A program made the translations under genes and the position numbers. Shown here in pieces: positions 25,840-38,645 of a DNA stretch of 64,000 nucleotides. The stretch covers positions 186,001 through 250,000 of the forward strand of contig VZTG01006287.1 in the NCBI GenBank assembly GCA_013397845.1, written 5' to 3'. The DNA is from Melanocharis versteri (taxonomy: Eukaryota; Chordata; Aves; Passeriformes; Melanocharitidae). Every line of letters starts with the position of its first letter. Within the stretch, counting starts at the first letter, position 1. The notes under the pieces were generated by a model. The model had not been told where the DNA came from, did not search any database, and saw only the letters and a list, made by a program, of their open reading frames with translations.

Positions 25840-28800
25840 CTTTTTCCCCATAAACCTCAACTGCTTTTGCTGCTTCTAGAGAAGGGTGCTTCTGAAATAT
25901 CCCTTCCAAAGCTGGGACAGTTGTTTCCAGTGTTGGGATTTATTAAGTTCCTGTGGCAGCTATTTCCAAGGCTGCTTTGTCATACATTTCTTTGCGAGAG
26001 ACTAAGAATGGCAAAGGGGCTTTGCAGATAAGGATTTCAATCGCAACCTTTATACTAAAGTGTAATAGGAACATCGGGGAATTAAATAAAATTATATTTT
26101 TCCTAGATGTGTGCTTAAAAAGGAAATTCAGGATTTTATGGATGCCCCAGAGACAAACGATTACATTACATTCCTCGCTGTTCTTATATGAGTTCTGTCT
26201 GTTTGAGCACCTCAAATAGCACAGAATCATTCATAAAGAATGGGCAAGAGAGACTGTGTCCCATCAATATTTCAAGCTTGGTTATCAAATCAAGAGAAAT
26301 TCATGAGTTCTGCTCCAGCTCAAATTTTCAGGTTTGATACTATTGTTTGACAGTTTAGAGGGTTTTCCCTCTGCATTCTCATTGTAATTAATATTTTATA
26401 TAATGTTCCAGTGGATGCTATTGTAATATTCATTAATTTTTTTTTTACTTGGCTGTACTAACCAGGTTTTTCTTTTCTCTTTCAGCAGGGAGAAATTCAC
26501 ACTCATTTGCTATTTGTGGGGTGATGACATAGTGTGAAGAAGCAGTAATGATGACTGACTGATAGAAGACACCATATGTTCTCTTCATTTTTCTCTGTGC
26601 TATTTTCCGAGAGATGAACAAAGACTCAGTATAAGATAAGCTTTTCTATATATAGTATTAAAAAATTGACCTTTTTTTCCCTAATAATTGGCAGCATGGG
26701 AGAAATGATCTTTTTTCCTAAAGCATTCAAACAGTATGTCTACAAATATCAGGCTCCAAATCACCAAGATAAATAATTTCTAGTCTTTTCCACCAGAAAC
26801 ATTTTACATGTATCCAGGCACCAAAAACAATTTTACAATTAATTTCACTCACCCCTAAATGTTCTCCATCTCCAAATAGCAAACATTTTGAAAATATAAG
26901 TTGCATTTGCTGATGACTAAGCAAAGGTAAACAATTCCTTCCGGTTTTAAAAGAAACTAGATTCTACATAGGACTCTAAGTGACTGTGTGCAATGCATGA
27001 TAATCAGAAATTCTGATTATAAGCACAGTACTAGCAGCGCTAGATCACAACACTAGATTAAATGCTGGGGTGTTTCTTTGCACCCTGAGTGTCTGAGTCC
27101 GTGCAACTAAAGAAACAGAAGATTCCCTTCAATAAATATTGCATTTGCTTTAATGTATTTTAATATTAAAATAATTGGAAATCTCATTTCCTAGAAATAA
27201 CAGAATAAAAATATTTTATTTTTCTAGCATATGTATTTACCAAGTATATTCTTTTCTTACATAAATATTTTCTTTTTTTTTCTCTGTGCTTTTTGTTCAT
27301 TCTACCCTCTCAAAACCAAAGCTTTGTGATTGTTGCTCTTCCTCCTAACTTTGTAATAGCAACTAACCAGCTCCAGACTACAGCTGAGCCACACACATAT
27401 CTGCTAATAAGCAGTCAGGAGCAGAAACAAAGAAGTAAACAAAAGGGATTCACATTGCCTTCTGTTCCATTGGAGACAGAGAGGGGAAAAAAATAAAAAT
27501 CAATCCTCCAAGCACAAAAATAACTCCCAGAAATCGTTGGTTTAAGATACCTTATTTTTCAAATTCACAGGAATTTTTTGCAAGTAATGGAGCCAAAATT
27601 GAAGAAAAACATAATTATGAGTCCTGCAGGCAGCAGGGCAGAGAACTCGTTGTCAATGGACCTAGTGCCAGGACTCTTGTTTGGGCTTTGTTTTCAAGGT
27701 CATCCATTTAAAGCATTTTTCATAACACAGCCTGAATAAAGAATATAGAGCCACCTTCTGCTCACCCTGCTCACAAAGGCGCCCACCTCAGAGGAGCAGG
27801 AAAGGCTCCTCATGCCAGGAGATGGCCCTTGGAGGACGTTTTCTCCCCGGTCACCTGCCATAGCAACAGACACCGAGCAATGTTTCACATTTATAGCATG
27901 CAACTCACTTTACCCAGTTGGACTTATTAGTTTTGCTGTGACAGCTTATGCACCCTGCACCACAGAGAGCAGGACAGAAGGTGCTCAGGTAAAGCAGTGA
28001 CTGCAGTTTTCACATGTTATTCTTCCTTTGAACTCCAAGTGGAATGAATGCATCTTCCCCTGGAAAGCTGTCACGTGCACCTTCTTTTCCTATGACAATG
28101 GAATTACATAAAGTCTGATCTCAAAACTCTCAATCAAATATTCCATCCTATCAGCAATGAGCTGGCTTTCTTAAGGACTACAGACTTGGGTCCCTAATCA
28201 ATACTTTAATAAATAACACCTACTTAGAACAATTGATTGCTAGAGAGCAGACTAAGTATAATGTATTTCTGCTAATCTAGTCACAGGATAAATGTCATAG
28301 TTTATTTATAAGACACACGTGAAATTATTCTGAGGGCTGTAGATAGGATCCATCTTGACACCCATTTAACACTACGCACACAACATCGGGTTAAGGTGTG
28401 TGGTGGATGCTCAAGGCAGCACGTCTGGCGTTGTTTGTTGGCAAGCTCCCGCTGCCCCCGGGCTGCCACAGCTCAGCTCCGTGGCTCCCCGGCAGCTCCT
28501 GGGACCCGCACTCCGAATTGGGGCGTGGGTGCAGAGCACAGCGTATCCCCTCCATGTCAGGCTCTGCGGGCATCATCCAAACTGACTAAACGGCCACTTC
28601 TCTACACGAGCAACAGCCAGGCATGACACCGAGGCCATTCTTGGGGATTGCAGCCACACCCTGGTTTTGCTCCCATGAGACTCTTTATTCTGCTGCACAG
28701 TTGTGCGGGAAAAGCCTCTCTGCATTTCAGGGTGGGAAACAGCCAGCAGAGAGTGCAAGAGGCCCCTTCTCTGCCTTACTCCACAGTCCATTCCCAGGCA

Positions 28801-29084
28801 AGGCACCTGAGTGCCCACCATGCCCTGACTACAGTGTGTCTGCTCCAGTTCGTTATTCGAGGACACCATCACTTCAGTTCTCTTCCAATTACTTCTGTAT
28901 CTGCCCTTGGGGTGTGTGTTCACAACCTTCTTTTGGAAGCAAGTATGGGCCGCCGATCTTCCCAACCAGTCTCAAAATACACGCATATTCTACAGATTGC
29001 AGCCCGGAGGAGACGCCCGGCAGGATGCTTGTATCCACACGGAGGACATGGAGAAGCCTCCTTTCTCTGTTCCTCCCAGAGGAC
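25840..29084. other. Unique sequence upstream of the CpG island, no gene seen
   Basis: Strongly AT-rich from 26050 to 27290, then rising GC toward 28400-29080. No exon recognised. The long frames that run from about 28620 into the gap exist only because the run of N contains no stops. Confidence 0.5.
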
Positions 29085-29273
29085 ACCCGGCAGCAGGGGC
29101 GCGGAGGCTCCCCCCACGCCGTGCCCGGGACCTTTCCTCTTTCCTCCCTCCCCGAACGTGCCCCTCGGGGTGCAATATTCCGCCGGGAGCCGCGCGGGCC
29201 GAGGCTCGGGATGCGGGCGCCGGGAGCGCGCAGGGCGGCCGCTGGCGCGCTCGGCCCGCAGCGCCCCGCTCCG

Positions 29274-29518
29274 NNNNNNNNNNNNNNNNNNNNNNNNNNN
29301 NNNNNNNNNNNNNNNNNNNNNNNNNNNNNNNNNNNNNNNNNNNNNNNNNNNNNNNNNNNNNNNNNNNNNNNNNNNNNNNNNNNNNNNNNNNNNNNNNNNN
29401 NNNNNNNNNNNNNNNNNNNNNNNNNNNNNNNNNNNNNNNNNNNNNNNNNNNNNNNNNNNNNNNNNNNNNNNNNNNNNNNNNNNNNNNNNNNNNNNNNNNN
29501 NNNNNNNNNNNNNNNNNN
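29274..29518. other. Assembly gap (245 undetermined bases)
   Basis: A continuous run of N inside the CpG island. Its length is not a round number, so it may be an estimated size. Frames drawn across it are meaningless. Confidence 0.99.
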
Positions 29519-29639
29519 CGATCGCCCCGGGGCTGCGGCGCGTCCCTCCGCCCCTGCCCGCTCCGCTCCGCTCCCGTCGCAGCCGCGCGGGGCCGGCCCA
29601 GCCCCGCTCGGGCACGGGGGCACCGGCACCGCCATCCGC

Positions 29640-29652
29640 CTCCAGGTGAGGA
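29640..29652 (+). other. Candidate splice donor at the CpG-island edge
   Basis: CTCCAG|GTGAGG, with the cut after 29645, is a strong match to the vertebrate donor consensus. It lies where GC content begins to fall, as at the end of a first exon. If the RNA were not spliced here, an ATG at 29652 in good context (A at -3, G at +4) would open a frame of only eight codons, ending at 29678. No matching acceptor was identified. Confidence 0.4.
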
Positions 29653-29690
29653 TGGAGCCGGCGGCTTCGCCGGGCTGAACGCTCGTGGGT

Positions 29691-32600
29691 ACGAGTCCGG
29701 CATGGGTTTCTGTAACGAAAATAACAGGATCCGAAGCAAACTAGTTGATAAATGCAGGCATCTTCCTAGACTGGAAACCCAGTTCACCCGGAGTTCAGTC
29801 TGTGCGAGCAGGAGCAGTATAGGGGACACGGAGGCACTTTTTAATTTCTGGAGTTATCTTTAGAGAACAGGGGGTTTCTTTGGGCGCTGCTCTCCCGAAG
29901 GAGTGCCTCTCGACACGTCCCGATTCCCCTGCCCCTGCTCGGCCACACTGGCAGCGCGGACCTTGCAATACTCCTTTACACCCCACCCAACCCTCCAGAA
30001 CGGGCATGTTCAAACCAGGGCAAACATACAGCAAAGAATGATTTGTACAGTATGTTAGCCCCAGTGTGCTGGTGATGGGCAACCGGACAGCACCCTGCTG
30101 ACGTCTGGGATTCCTGGGTGCTGGCTGTAGAAGTAGCCAGGAATGATGTGATACCCGGTCGTAGCTGTATCGTTAGTTTTTTAAGCTTTTTCAGGGGTTA
30201 GGAAAACCCCTTATTGTAATTGTATTATAATATTGCTTTCTGTCTGTAGCTGACTTGTATTGCATGTAGATTAACATGTTTAAAAAACCCAAAGATGCTC
30301 TTTTTTTGATGTTAGACACCTACCCTGAAATTCTTGTATTTTATTGCAAGATTTAAAAGTTGCAGCTATTAAGAGAATAGGCTGTATCTACAGTACCAGG
30401 GAGAGAGGGTGAATAGTAAACCTGAACGGTCTCAGAAATGAAAATCAGAAATGCCACTGCTAAATCTGTTTTGTTTATTAATGACGGTCACCATTTGACA
30501 AGAAAGCTATCTCCAGTTTATCCCAAGAAGATTTCATTTTGTCAGATGCCTGGTGTCTCATCAATTCCTTTCATGTCCCTGGGATTTTCTCTTTTCCAGG
30601 CTCAGGCCACAGCAGCTCTCTGTGTTGGGGATAACTGTTAAGCCCTTCTTTTGAATTCATGAGCTTCCAGATTAAACTTTTGCTGACACCTGGTACCTAG
30701 CCTGGTTGAGCATAATGACAGTGTCACCCAGGCTACTGGAGCTCTGCCACCAAACAAAGTAAATCGCAAACCAAAATAATTGTAAGGTGCCTGGACTAGG
30801 TAACACAATGATTTGGGGGACATCTGGGAAACTCTGGCTACTGGAAATCCAATCAAAGGCTGCTTCTAATGGAGCAAACTTTCCAACAACAATCACAGGC
30901 AGGAATTAAATCCATAGAGTGGATGGCAACAGAGATTAATAATCATCATCAATTAGCTGATGGAATCAAACAGAACAAAATGAGGGTAAACAAAAACCTG
31001 TCTCCCCCTCCTTCTTGAATCCAGTCCCACCTTTATTTACCCAGAGTCAAGGATCTCTCCTGAGCACTGGTTTCAAGTGCCAAAAAATTTAGCAGGTGTC
31101 ATAACATAAGGTCAAGGCTTAATTATTTATATGGAGACATCAATCATCCTGTGGGGATGATTTATTTATAAATCACCAGAGCTGTAACACCAGACAGTGA
31201 ATTCTGATTTCCTCCTGCTCCTTCCTGAAGGGACAAGGAAGGTCCACGCTGTGGCTGAATGACCTTAGGAACCTGTAGAAGTTTTTGCCCAGCCCCACAC
31301 GGAGGAGGCTTTTCTACACCTTTTAAATCATGCAACCAAAATGCCACCGGGGAAATCTCACGCATATTTGCTACATCTCAGTAATGAACATTTACTGATT
31401 ATGGATTATCTGGAGAATTTAGCTTTTTAAACATTATTCAAATTTTTATGTTTATGTAAGCTAATAAGACTGAGGAGATTCAGTAACTACTCTTTGCCTT
31501 ATAGTATTTGAAAAGTGTGTCCATGGGGCTTAGCTCAGCATCTTCCAGAGTCACTTTTAAAAGACTAAACTAGAATTTTTCTGCCTGAAAAAAACCACCC
31601 TATCTCTACTCAGTGTAATGTTCTTTGCTCACAATTAATGCCAAAAATCAATTTTCTAATATGCTTTTTATGTTTCTGCTGAGCACAAACAGGACGGCAC
31701 AGTAAAAGCTTTTATTGCCATCTGATTAGACGGCAGTGGGGGTAAGTAAGTGTCTTGGGCTAGCAGGACTGCAAGATTGCTGTGCTGGATGCAGTAAACA
31801 CAGAGGAGGGCATGGGATGCTGAGCACCAGCCACAATCCTGCTCCCAGGGTCATTCGGAGAAATGTTTTCAACTGTGTGGGCAGAAGCAGGATCAGGACC
31901 ATTAGGTTTTCTGGGAGCTGGACAAAGTCATGAACATGGGCTTCGGACGTTCCTTAACCTCCTCTGCTGGGATTTTGATAAAGGGTTAATTGCAGCCAGG
32001 GATTCTCAGAGATTTGCCCATTTATTTATCTATTAAGAGGAATCATGCTGTTGATCTTATTCATATGACCATTTTTCAGGCAGGGAGGTGATTAACTTTG
32101 AGTGAAATTGGTAAAAAAAGAATATAGGAAGAGAGATGGAAAGGAAAGTTATGGTAAAAATAAGAGGTAGGAGGGAAGGTCTCCTTTGCTTTTCTATCAT
32201 TATCTTGTAAAACTGTGTAGCCCAAACCCATCGGCTTTACCACCAAGAAAAGAGGAGCACGAGGAGTATCCATGGCATCTTGTGATCCTTCTGAACTTCA
32301 TGGCAGGACTGCATTTTGGCAAGAGCAAGTCAATAAGCTCTCCTGCACATCCATTATTCTGCTCCCACTGATTTTAAAAGAAGGCCATTTATCACTGTAT
32401 TTCAGTGACAGAAATATTAAAATAATGTTTCGCTGGGTTTACAAGAGGGTGTGAAAAAGGATGGATGAGCTGGCAACGTCTTCAAGGAACAATTAAGGCA
32501 TTAAGAGTGAGGGAAAATATTTTTAGGAAATAACTAATCAGTGAGAAAATAGGAATTTAGGACCTGATTCAGTTATGAGATGTTCCTCAAGCACCCTCTG

Positions 32601-35509
32601 GATTTTGCTCAGAGCATGTGAAAAAAATGAAAAATTCATAGTATTTCTTGTAGGCAAGACCAGTCATCTGCTTGTGTATTTTTATGGTATACTGGGTATA
32701 TTTATAGCACTTAGTAATGCCAGCAACATTCAATGTAAAGAGTAACAGATGAATGTATCGTGAAACAAGGCACTGGCAAGGCAGGTGGGAAATTATTTTC
32801 AAAATATTGCAGCAGCCAGGCTGGGAGATATCTAGGAAGATGGTAAACATAACAGACCTAGGTAGCTCCAAGCAAAGCCAGGGTTAAAGCCCCAGGCTGA
32901 GCCCTACGCACTTGTTGAGCCAGGACTTTCCCCAGCAGAGGTGGCTTCCACGCTGCTCCAGCCTCGGTGCATCCAAGGGCACGGGCGACAATAAAATCAC
33001 AACTGAGTGCAAAGAGAAGGAAGGAGGGGAATGAAATTGTATTGGCTCAACTGCAAGAAACAAATCACAGATTTCCCTAATCAGACAGATGATGCCTAAC
33101 TACGGCACAACGTGAACCACAAAGAAAGGTGGCAGATTTCACAAATTAGTCATGGCAAAAATGGTGAATTTCACAGCTTGAAGTGAATTCATGTTATAGG
33201 ATGAAACAGCACAAAGTGATTAAGAGCTCTAACTGATAGGAGCAATAAGCATGTGAGACTTAGTCATCACCCAGCAGCCGACATTTCTCTCTGGCTTCAG
33301 CTGAGCCACAGGAGCAGCCCTTCAGCCTCCAGTTTTTGATGCTGAGTGGGAGCTGGTGGGGACAATCACAATCAAGGTCCCACAGATGTTTCCTGGAGTT
33401 TTCTGTTTCTGTGAGGCACAACCGTGGCAGTCCAATAGGAGCTGGAGCAGCCGCTCTGGAGGGAGATGTTCTGCAGGCACAGGCTCCACTCCCAGTGCCG
33501 CCACTGAAAGCTGGAGCTGTGGCTCCAGCAGTGGAGCACAGGCCATGAGAAGAGTCAGGGGACAGCAGGACCTCATCTGCACAGCATGACCCCACTGGTG
33601 AAGAGCAGAGAGGGAAGACAGCTGAGAAAGGCTGGAACAAGGAAGGACACTGTTGCAGCACACTCCCTGCCATGCTGGGGACAACCTTCCAGATCTGGCA
33701 GTGCCATTTTTAGAGCCACTAGGTGCTGGCATGTGCCACCTCATAGTAACCACACCACAGCATGCCTCCCTAATAGAAAACAGCCATTAAACAGTCTATT
33801 TCCATTTCCTGTTATTTCAGGGGATCAAAACCAGTGTCACAAGCCTCTTGTCACAGGTGGTGTTGCATGACTTCTGCTGGTAAAACATTTCAATAGCTGT
33901 GACAGCACACTTTCTGTCTGTTAACAGATACTGGAATGTTACCCTACCATTTGTATCTCTGCTTAGATGAAGATAAAAATTCTGGAGAAAAATGTCACCA
34001 TTATATCTTAATACTTTTGTTTCAGTGTTCACTCTTTTATCATAGCTATTGAAAATCCATGGAGCAAAATGGAATCAAAGGGAGCTAATACCAACCAGGA
34101 CAAGGCCACCCTGGAGAATTCCTCCTGTGGCAGCAGAAGGCTCCTGCAGAGCCGTGCCGTCGGTGGCAGGCTGTGGCCAGGCCCGGGCAGTGCCAGGGAG
34201 GTTAACACTCCCCGAGCTGGCAGGCGGAGCCCGAGCCCTGCAGGGAGCAGAGCCTGGCAGCTCTCCTCGGTTTACTGAGCGTGTTCCAGCAGCGTCGGGC
34301 CCACCGAGCCCAGCTGTGTTAACGCTGTGCAGGGAGACGGGAAGCTGCTGAAGTTGCCAGGACTGAAGCCATTGAGGAATGTAATGGGGCAGTGCCGGTT
34401 CCTTCAAATCCCACCTGGAATTTATCAGGCATCCGCGGGAGGTAGCGAAGCACCTGCATCCCAGATTATCAAACACCCACCCTCTGTGCAGAGTCCAGCT
34501 GCACCTCGACTGGGCACTGTGTGGCCACAGCTCCACTCCCGACCCAGCACGAGAGGGTTTTCAGTTGCACCGTGAAGAAAGACCCCAAGAGGAATTGATC
34601 ACTCTTGAACGAGGATGCACATAGAAAGTTTGAAAAGAATTATCATTTCTAAAGAATTTTGAGAGGAATGCTCTTGGAGTCCTGGTAAGGAATTAGAAAG
34701 GACTTTTAAAGAGACAGTCGGGGGGAGAGACCCTCTTCTCCTAAACTGATTTTGGAACCTGGCAGGTTTTAAGAAATCTTTCAGTAACATTTTGCAAATC
34801 AATGCTAATTTGATGTATCGGAACTCAGCACTGTGCCAATTCACTGTCAAACCAGTATTAACTAGGCATTTTTGGGGAATGCTTATAGCTCAAGGTCTAT
34901 TAAATATGCAAACCTGGCAATTATTTCACCACCCTTAAAACACTTAATTTGAAATGTGCATCAGAGCACCTATAAATGGTCTTTCAGTCTTCATCAGAAT
35001 GAAGCCTCCCTCTCTTGAAAGTGCAGGTCAGGGTCCTGGGAGAGGGCCTGGTGGCTGCGCCTGGGATGAAGACAGGAGCAGGAGGGCACTGATGCTGCCT
35101 GCAGCACTGCCACGGAGAAGCACACCCACGTTCAGATCTGCTAGGGCCTGATCTGCCGACCGCCATTCATACAGCAGCCAGCCTCGAGAAAGTCAGGAAA
35201 TGTTAAGTAAATGGCAATCCTCGAGAGAGCACTAATTACTCACCTTGGGAAAGGTGGCTGGATCAGTTGCATAAACTTTCTGAGTGCTTTTTGAACTTGA
35301 GTGCCTGTGATCTTACACCCGCTTAAAGCTAGGAGCTAAATAAAAGTTGCTTTGTTTTTTAACAGTTGCTAATTTAGCCAAAGCTTCAAGAGATCCTGGT
35401 CTATAAACCTGGGTTCCTTTAATGCCTGCACAGAAACAGTTTGAGAGACGTTGGTTTCTCCTTCTTTTCAGTGTGGTCCTCAAATGCAGACCCAATCCCC
35501 TTCAGAGCT
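29691..35509. other. Unique sequence downstream of the CpG island, no gene seen
   Basis: Unique AT-leaning DNA with GC-richer patches near 33420-33560 and 34130-34330. Frames of 137-153 codons (33260-33753 and 34075-34536, minus strand) overlap opposite-strand frames and match nothing known. No repeat family recognised. Confidence 0.5.
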
Positions 35510-35715
35510 GGGAGAATCACAGCCATAGTTAGCTGGTGACATGTATATTTAGATGACTGACTTCAGGCACCTACGTTTGAATATGTGATTTAATGTGCCT
35601 TCATTTTTATGTCCTGAAATGGGGATACTACTTAGCTCAAAGAAAATCAATTAATTTTTGTGTTGCTTTTAAGTTCTTTAATGGAAGATTAAATAAATAA
35701 TAATTTAATATACTT
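35510..35715 (+). repeat. Possible ancient MIR-like SINE remnant
   Basis: A weak match in order to the amniote MIR core: GAAATGGGGATACTACTTA at about 35618, resembling the 'TCTGTAAAATGGGGATAATA' block, then about 35660-35715 resembling the 'GTAAAGCGCTTTGA...AAATAATAATA' end. Many differences and no flanking duplications. It could be coincidence in AT-rich DNA. Confidence 0.3.
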
Positions 35716-38607
35716 TAACAGGGTTTTTTGCATGAGCTGCTTGATCTGCTTAAAGCATGTAAATCAGTATGAGCTGAATTAGTAAAATAAGTTTAGAAAT
35801 CAAAAGAGTGCATTGGAAGTTAGACTAGTGCATAAGAAGGGGTAAAAGCTAAGTTGCACTTTGACTAGCAAAAAGCAGACAGATTGTTTTTTTGTGAACC
35901 TTTAGACTTCTCATTTCTCAGGAATCACAAAATCCATTTGTGAAAAGATCTAGGAAATAAAGAAAGAAATTGTACAAGTGGCATCCTGGTCAGTAAAGCG
36001 TGTGAGTCTGCAGGCACACAGACAGGATGATGCCATGAATCTCCCCTTTGTGTTGCCATTCAGAAGAGGAGTTATTTTCTTCATCTGAGCAGATGCCAAA
36101 GGCCCAGAGCAGGGCGAGCGGACAGAACGCAGCCCCTTTCTTGTAGCAGAAATGTATTTGCCTGGCTTCTCAAGTAACAGAAGAGAGAATCCTGTCCTAA
36201 TCTGCAGTGATCAAACCTCTTCGTCTGGGGATTATCACAGCACTGGGTGTAAGGCAGAGCATGGCCAACCATTGTTTCATCCTTCCATCCCCCAGTCCAG
36301 AACTTATTCATCCAACACAGATTTCCACATCCACCAGTTCTAGGGAAAGTTCCTTCCCTGCCATCTCTATGATATTTTACAAATACTTACAAGCTTTTTT
36401 CCATCTTTCCCTGAAAGTATACTTTATCACACTCACATCCAAAAACTTCCCTCTCCAACTACAGAAGCTAATTTATTACTTTTCTGGCTTTTCTTCTCAA
36501 CCATTATTCAGATCCCATTGTTAGTGTTTCTTCCAATAATACCAAAGCCCTGTGACAGTGCTTTAACGAGTCACTTTTAACTTACTAGCAAGATAGTTCA
36601 CATCTGCCTGTTAGTTATGGCTGTATGATCCACCCAAGGAAGCTGCCAATATGCTGCCCAATAAATTACTGAACCGTCTGCCTTCACACAGTGCTCCCCA
36701 AACTCTCCAGCATCTCTTCAGCTAACTTAGTGCCAAGATGAAGGATGGCAGCTGTTTCAGCACTTAATGCCAGTATTCCTTTGCAGAGTAGGGGGAGGGG
36801 ATTTCCTTTCAAGATGTCCCTCTTCCCACTGAGACGGGCAGTAGCATTATCTCACATCTTTAAATACCGGTCTTGGAGTTATCAGTGTGACAGCAAGGTG
36901 CAGAGGTTTTATTTACAGAAAATTTACATTAACAATTTCTTCTTTTTTTCCCCAACATTTAAAATCTAAAGTTACTTTTGAATCCTTGAATTAATTAATT
37001 AATCCTTTTCTCATAAACACTTTAATTGTTTAATGCTTTGGAATAGCACTGCCCATACTGTTTTGCATATGCTGCCACTCTGCAGGTCTTGGTGTCTCCC
37101 CTCAGCATTAGATGTTGTACGTGCACGTAACACGTGTGAGTCTCTAGCTCACATAAAGCTCTTCTATTCTGTACCTTTCACAGGAGGGCTACAGCACTGA
37201 TGGCAGCTGGTACATAATATCTATAAATAACAAATCATCACACTTACCTGCACTGTTCTCTTCTGATACATTATTATTAACCTCTGTTGCAGCACTTTTA
37301 CTTCAAAATACTAGAATCATCTTGTTATTCTACCTTTAGTTTACACTGGGAGAAACCTCAGCTCAGGGTAATGTCGGGAGATTATCTGAGGTCTCTGTTA
37401 TAGTAGCAGCATGTTGCAAGCACAGAAATTCATCTGGTTTTCATAAATATTTGATAGGGCTCTATCATCCTCATCATCATTTTGGGCTGGTTGGAAGAGG
37501 ATCCCCCTGCGATTGCAACCCATTTCCGAGTTGTCATGGAAAGTCAGTTGGTGATGTTTCAATCAGAGTGTTCTTATAACAAATTCCATTCAAATTCTTT
37601 CTGAAAGGGAGTTAAGGTTTCATCCTGCTGCTTAGAGAATGATATGCTAAATGCAGCTTCCCATGGGCTTGGCTGCAGTCCAGCACTTTGTAATTTATAG
37701 TTCTCCTTCCCAGTTCTGGCTGTGACCTTGGGACTGCACAGTGGAGTTCTCCCAGCTCCGGCACTTTTTGCTAAAGCACCGTCCCGGAGTCCTTGGCCCC
37801 TTCCCAGGCAGCACAGGGCAGCACAGGGCAGCTCTTGGGAGATCCAGGGCTCTGCACACGGGCAGGTGGGAGCAGCAGCACGAGGGAGTGCTCATTTTCT
37901 TTTTTACTATTAGGAGCAAATAATGGAACATCGTTCTTAAATGACAGAAATTATTAGCTAGCTTCAAAGCATGAAATTCATTCACAGAAGAGGTTTATAT
38001 TATATTAGCCAAAGGCATTTTCTGTAGAGACAGCCATGAAACAGCTCTAATTTGAGATCTCCAAACAGCTGTTGTGTCCTATGTATTTATATTGAAAAAA
38101 TAACTTGGAAGATTATGTTAACATGCAATTAAATTAAAAAAAAGTTTTAACATTATTACTGATCTTATTGATAGTATACAGGGGGTGCCTAAGATGCTTT
38201 ACTGAGAAATGTGTGTGTCCATGGCCAGAGGAGCTGACAACCCAGATTGTAACACATGCCACTTTTAACAGAAAAATTGTGTAATTGAGAGAAATTATTG
38301 CCCCTTGAAGATTACATTCATTATAGATTATAACAGAGATATGTCTTCAGAATGACTGCAGTTCCCTTCAGTTAAAGAGCTATTCAGAAATACCAGTGTT
38401 TGAGCTCATGGACGTAGCTGCAATTGTTTTAGCAGAGTTAAAGAAGGAAAGCAATTTAGAGGAAGGTACAGCAGACCCGTGCAGCTCTTTTGTTTCTTTA
38501 TTCTTTTTCAAGGACATATCTTCTGAAAGTACTTGTTTGCACTTACCTATCTGGATTCCTTAGGATGGGCAATAATTTTAAAACAAAAAAGGATGACCTT
38601 CAAAATA

Positions 38608-38645
38608 ATGATTTTAAAAATTAGGTTTTTTAATTTTAAAATCAT
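38608..38645. repeat. AT-only inverted repeat (hairpin)
   Basis: Left arm 38608-38623 and right arm 38631-38645 are complementary over 15 pairs with one bulged A, around a 7-base GGTTTTT loop. The sequence GATTTTAAAA then repeats directly at 38646. It is too T-poor after the stem and too AT-rich to be a Pol III or bacterial-type terminator; a cruciform-prone repeat is the simplest reading. Confidence 0.75.

Larger units (their letters stand above)
29085..29690. promoter_or_regulatory. CpG island, candidate promoter and first exon
   Basis: The only clear CpG island in the window. On both sides of the gap the DNA is very GC-rich with many undepleted CpGs (for example around 29190-29273 and 29519-29640). 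In vertebrates such islands usually mark transcription start sites, often of housekeeping or developmental genes. No TATA box is visible, as expected for this promoter type. About 40% of the island is undetermined (29274-29518), so the start site may be hidden. Orientation is not settled; the donor-like site at 29646 favours the plus strand. I could not identify the gene, and no second exon was found. It could also be a noncoding RNA or enhancer island. Confidence 0.7.

Noticed and set aside
28623..29863. Frames of 231-351 codons across the CpG island
   Set aside because: They run through 245 undetermined bases; about 82 residues of each are unknown, and the flanks show no recognisable protein.
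34075..34536. 153-codon minus-strand frame
   Set aside because: GC-rich local composition lowers stop frequency; overlapping plus-strand frames and no recognisable motif.
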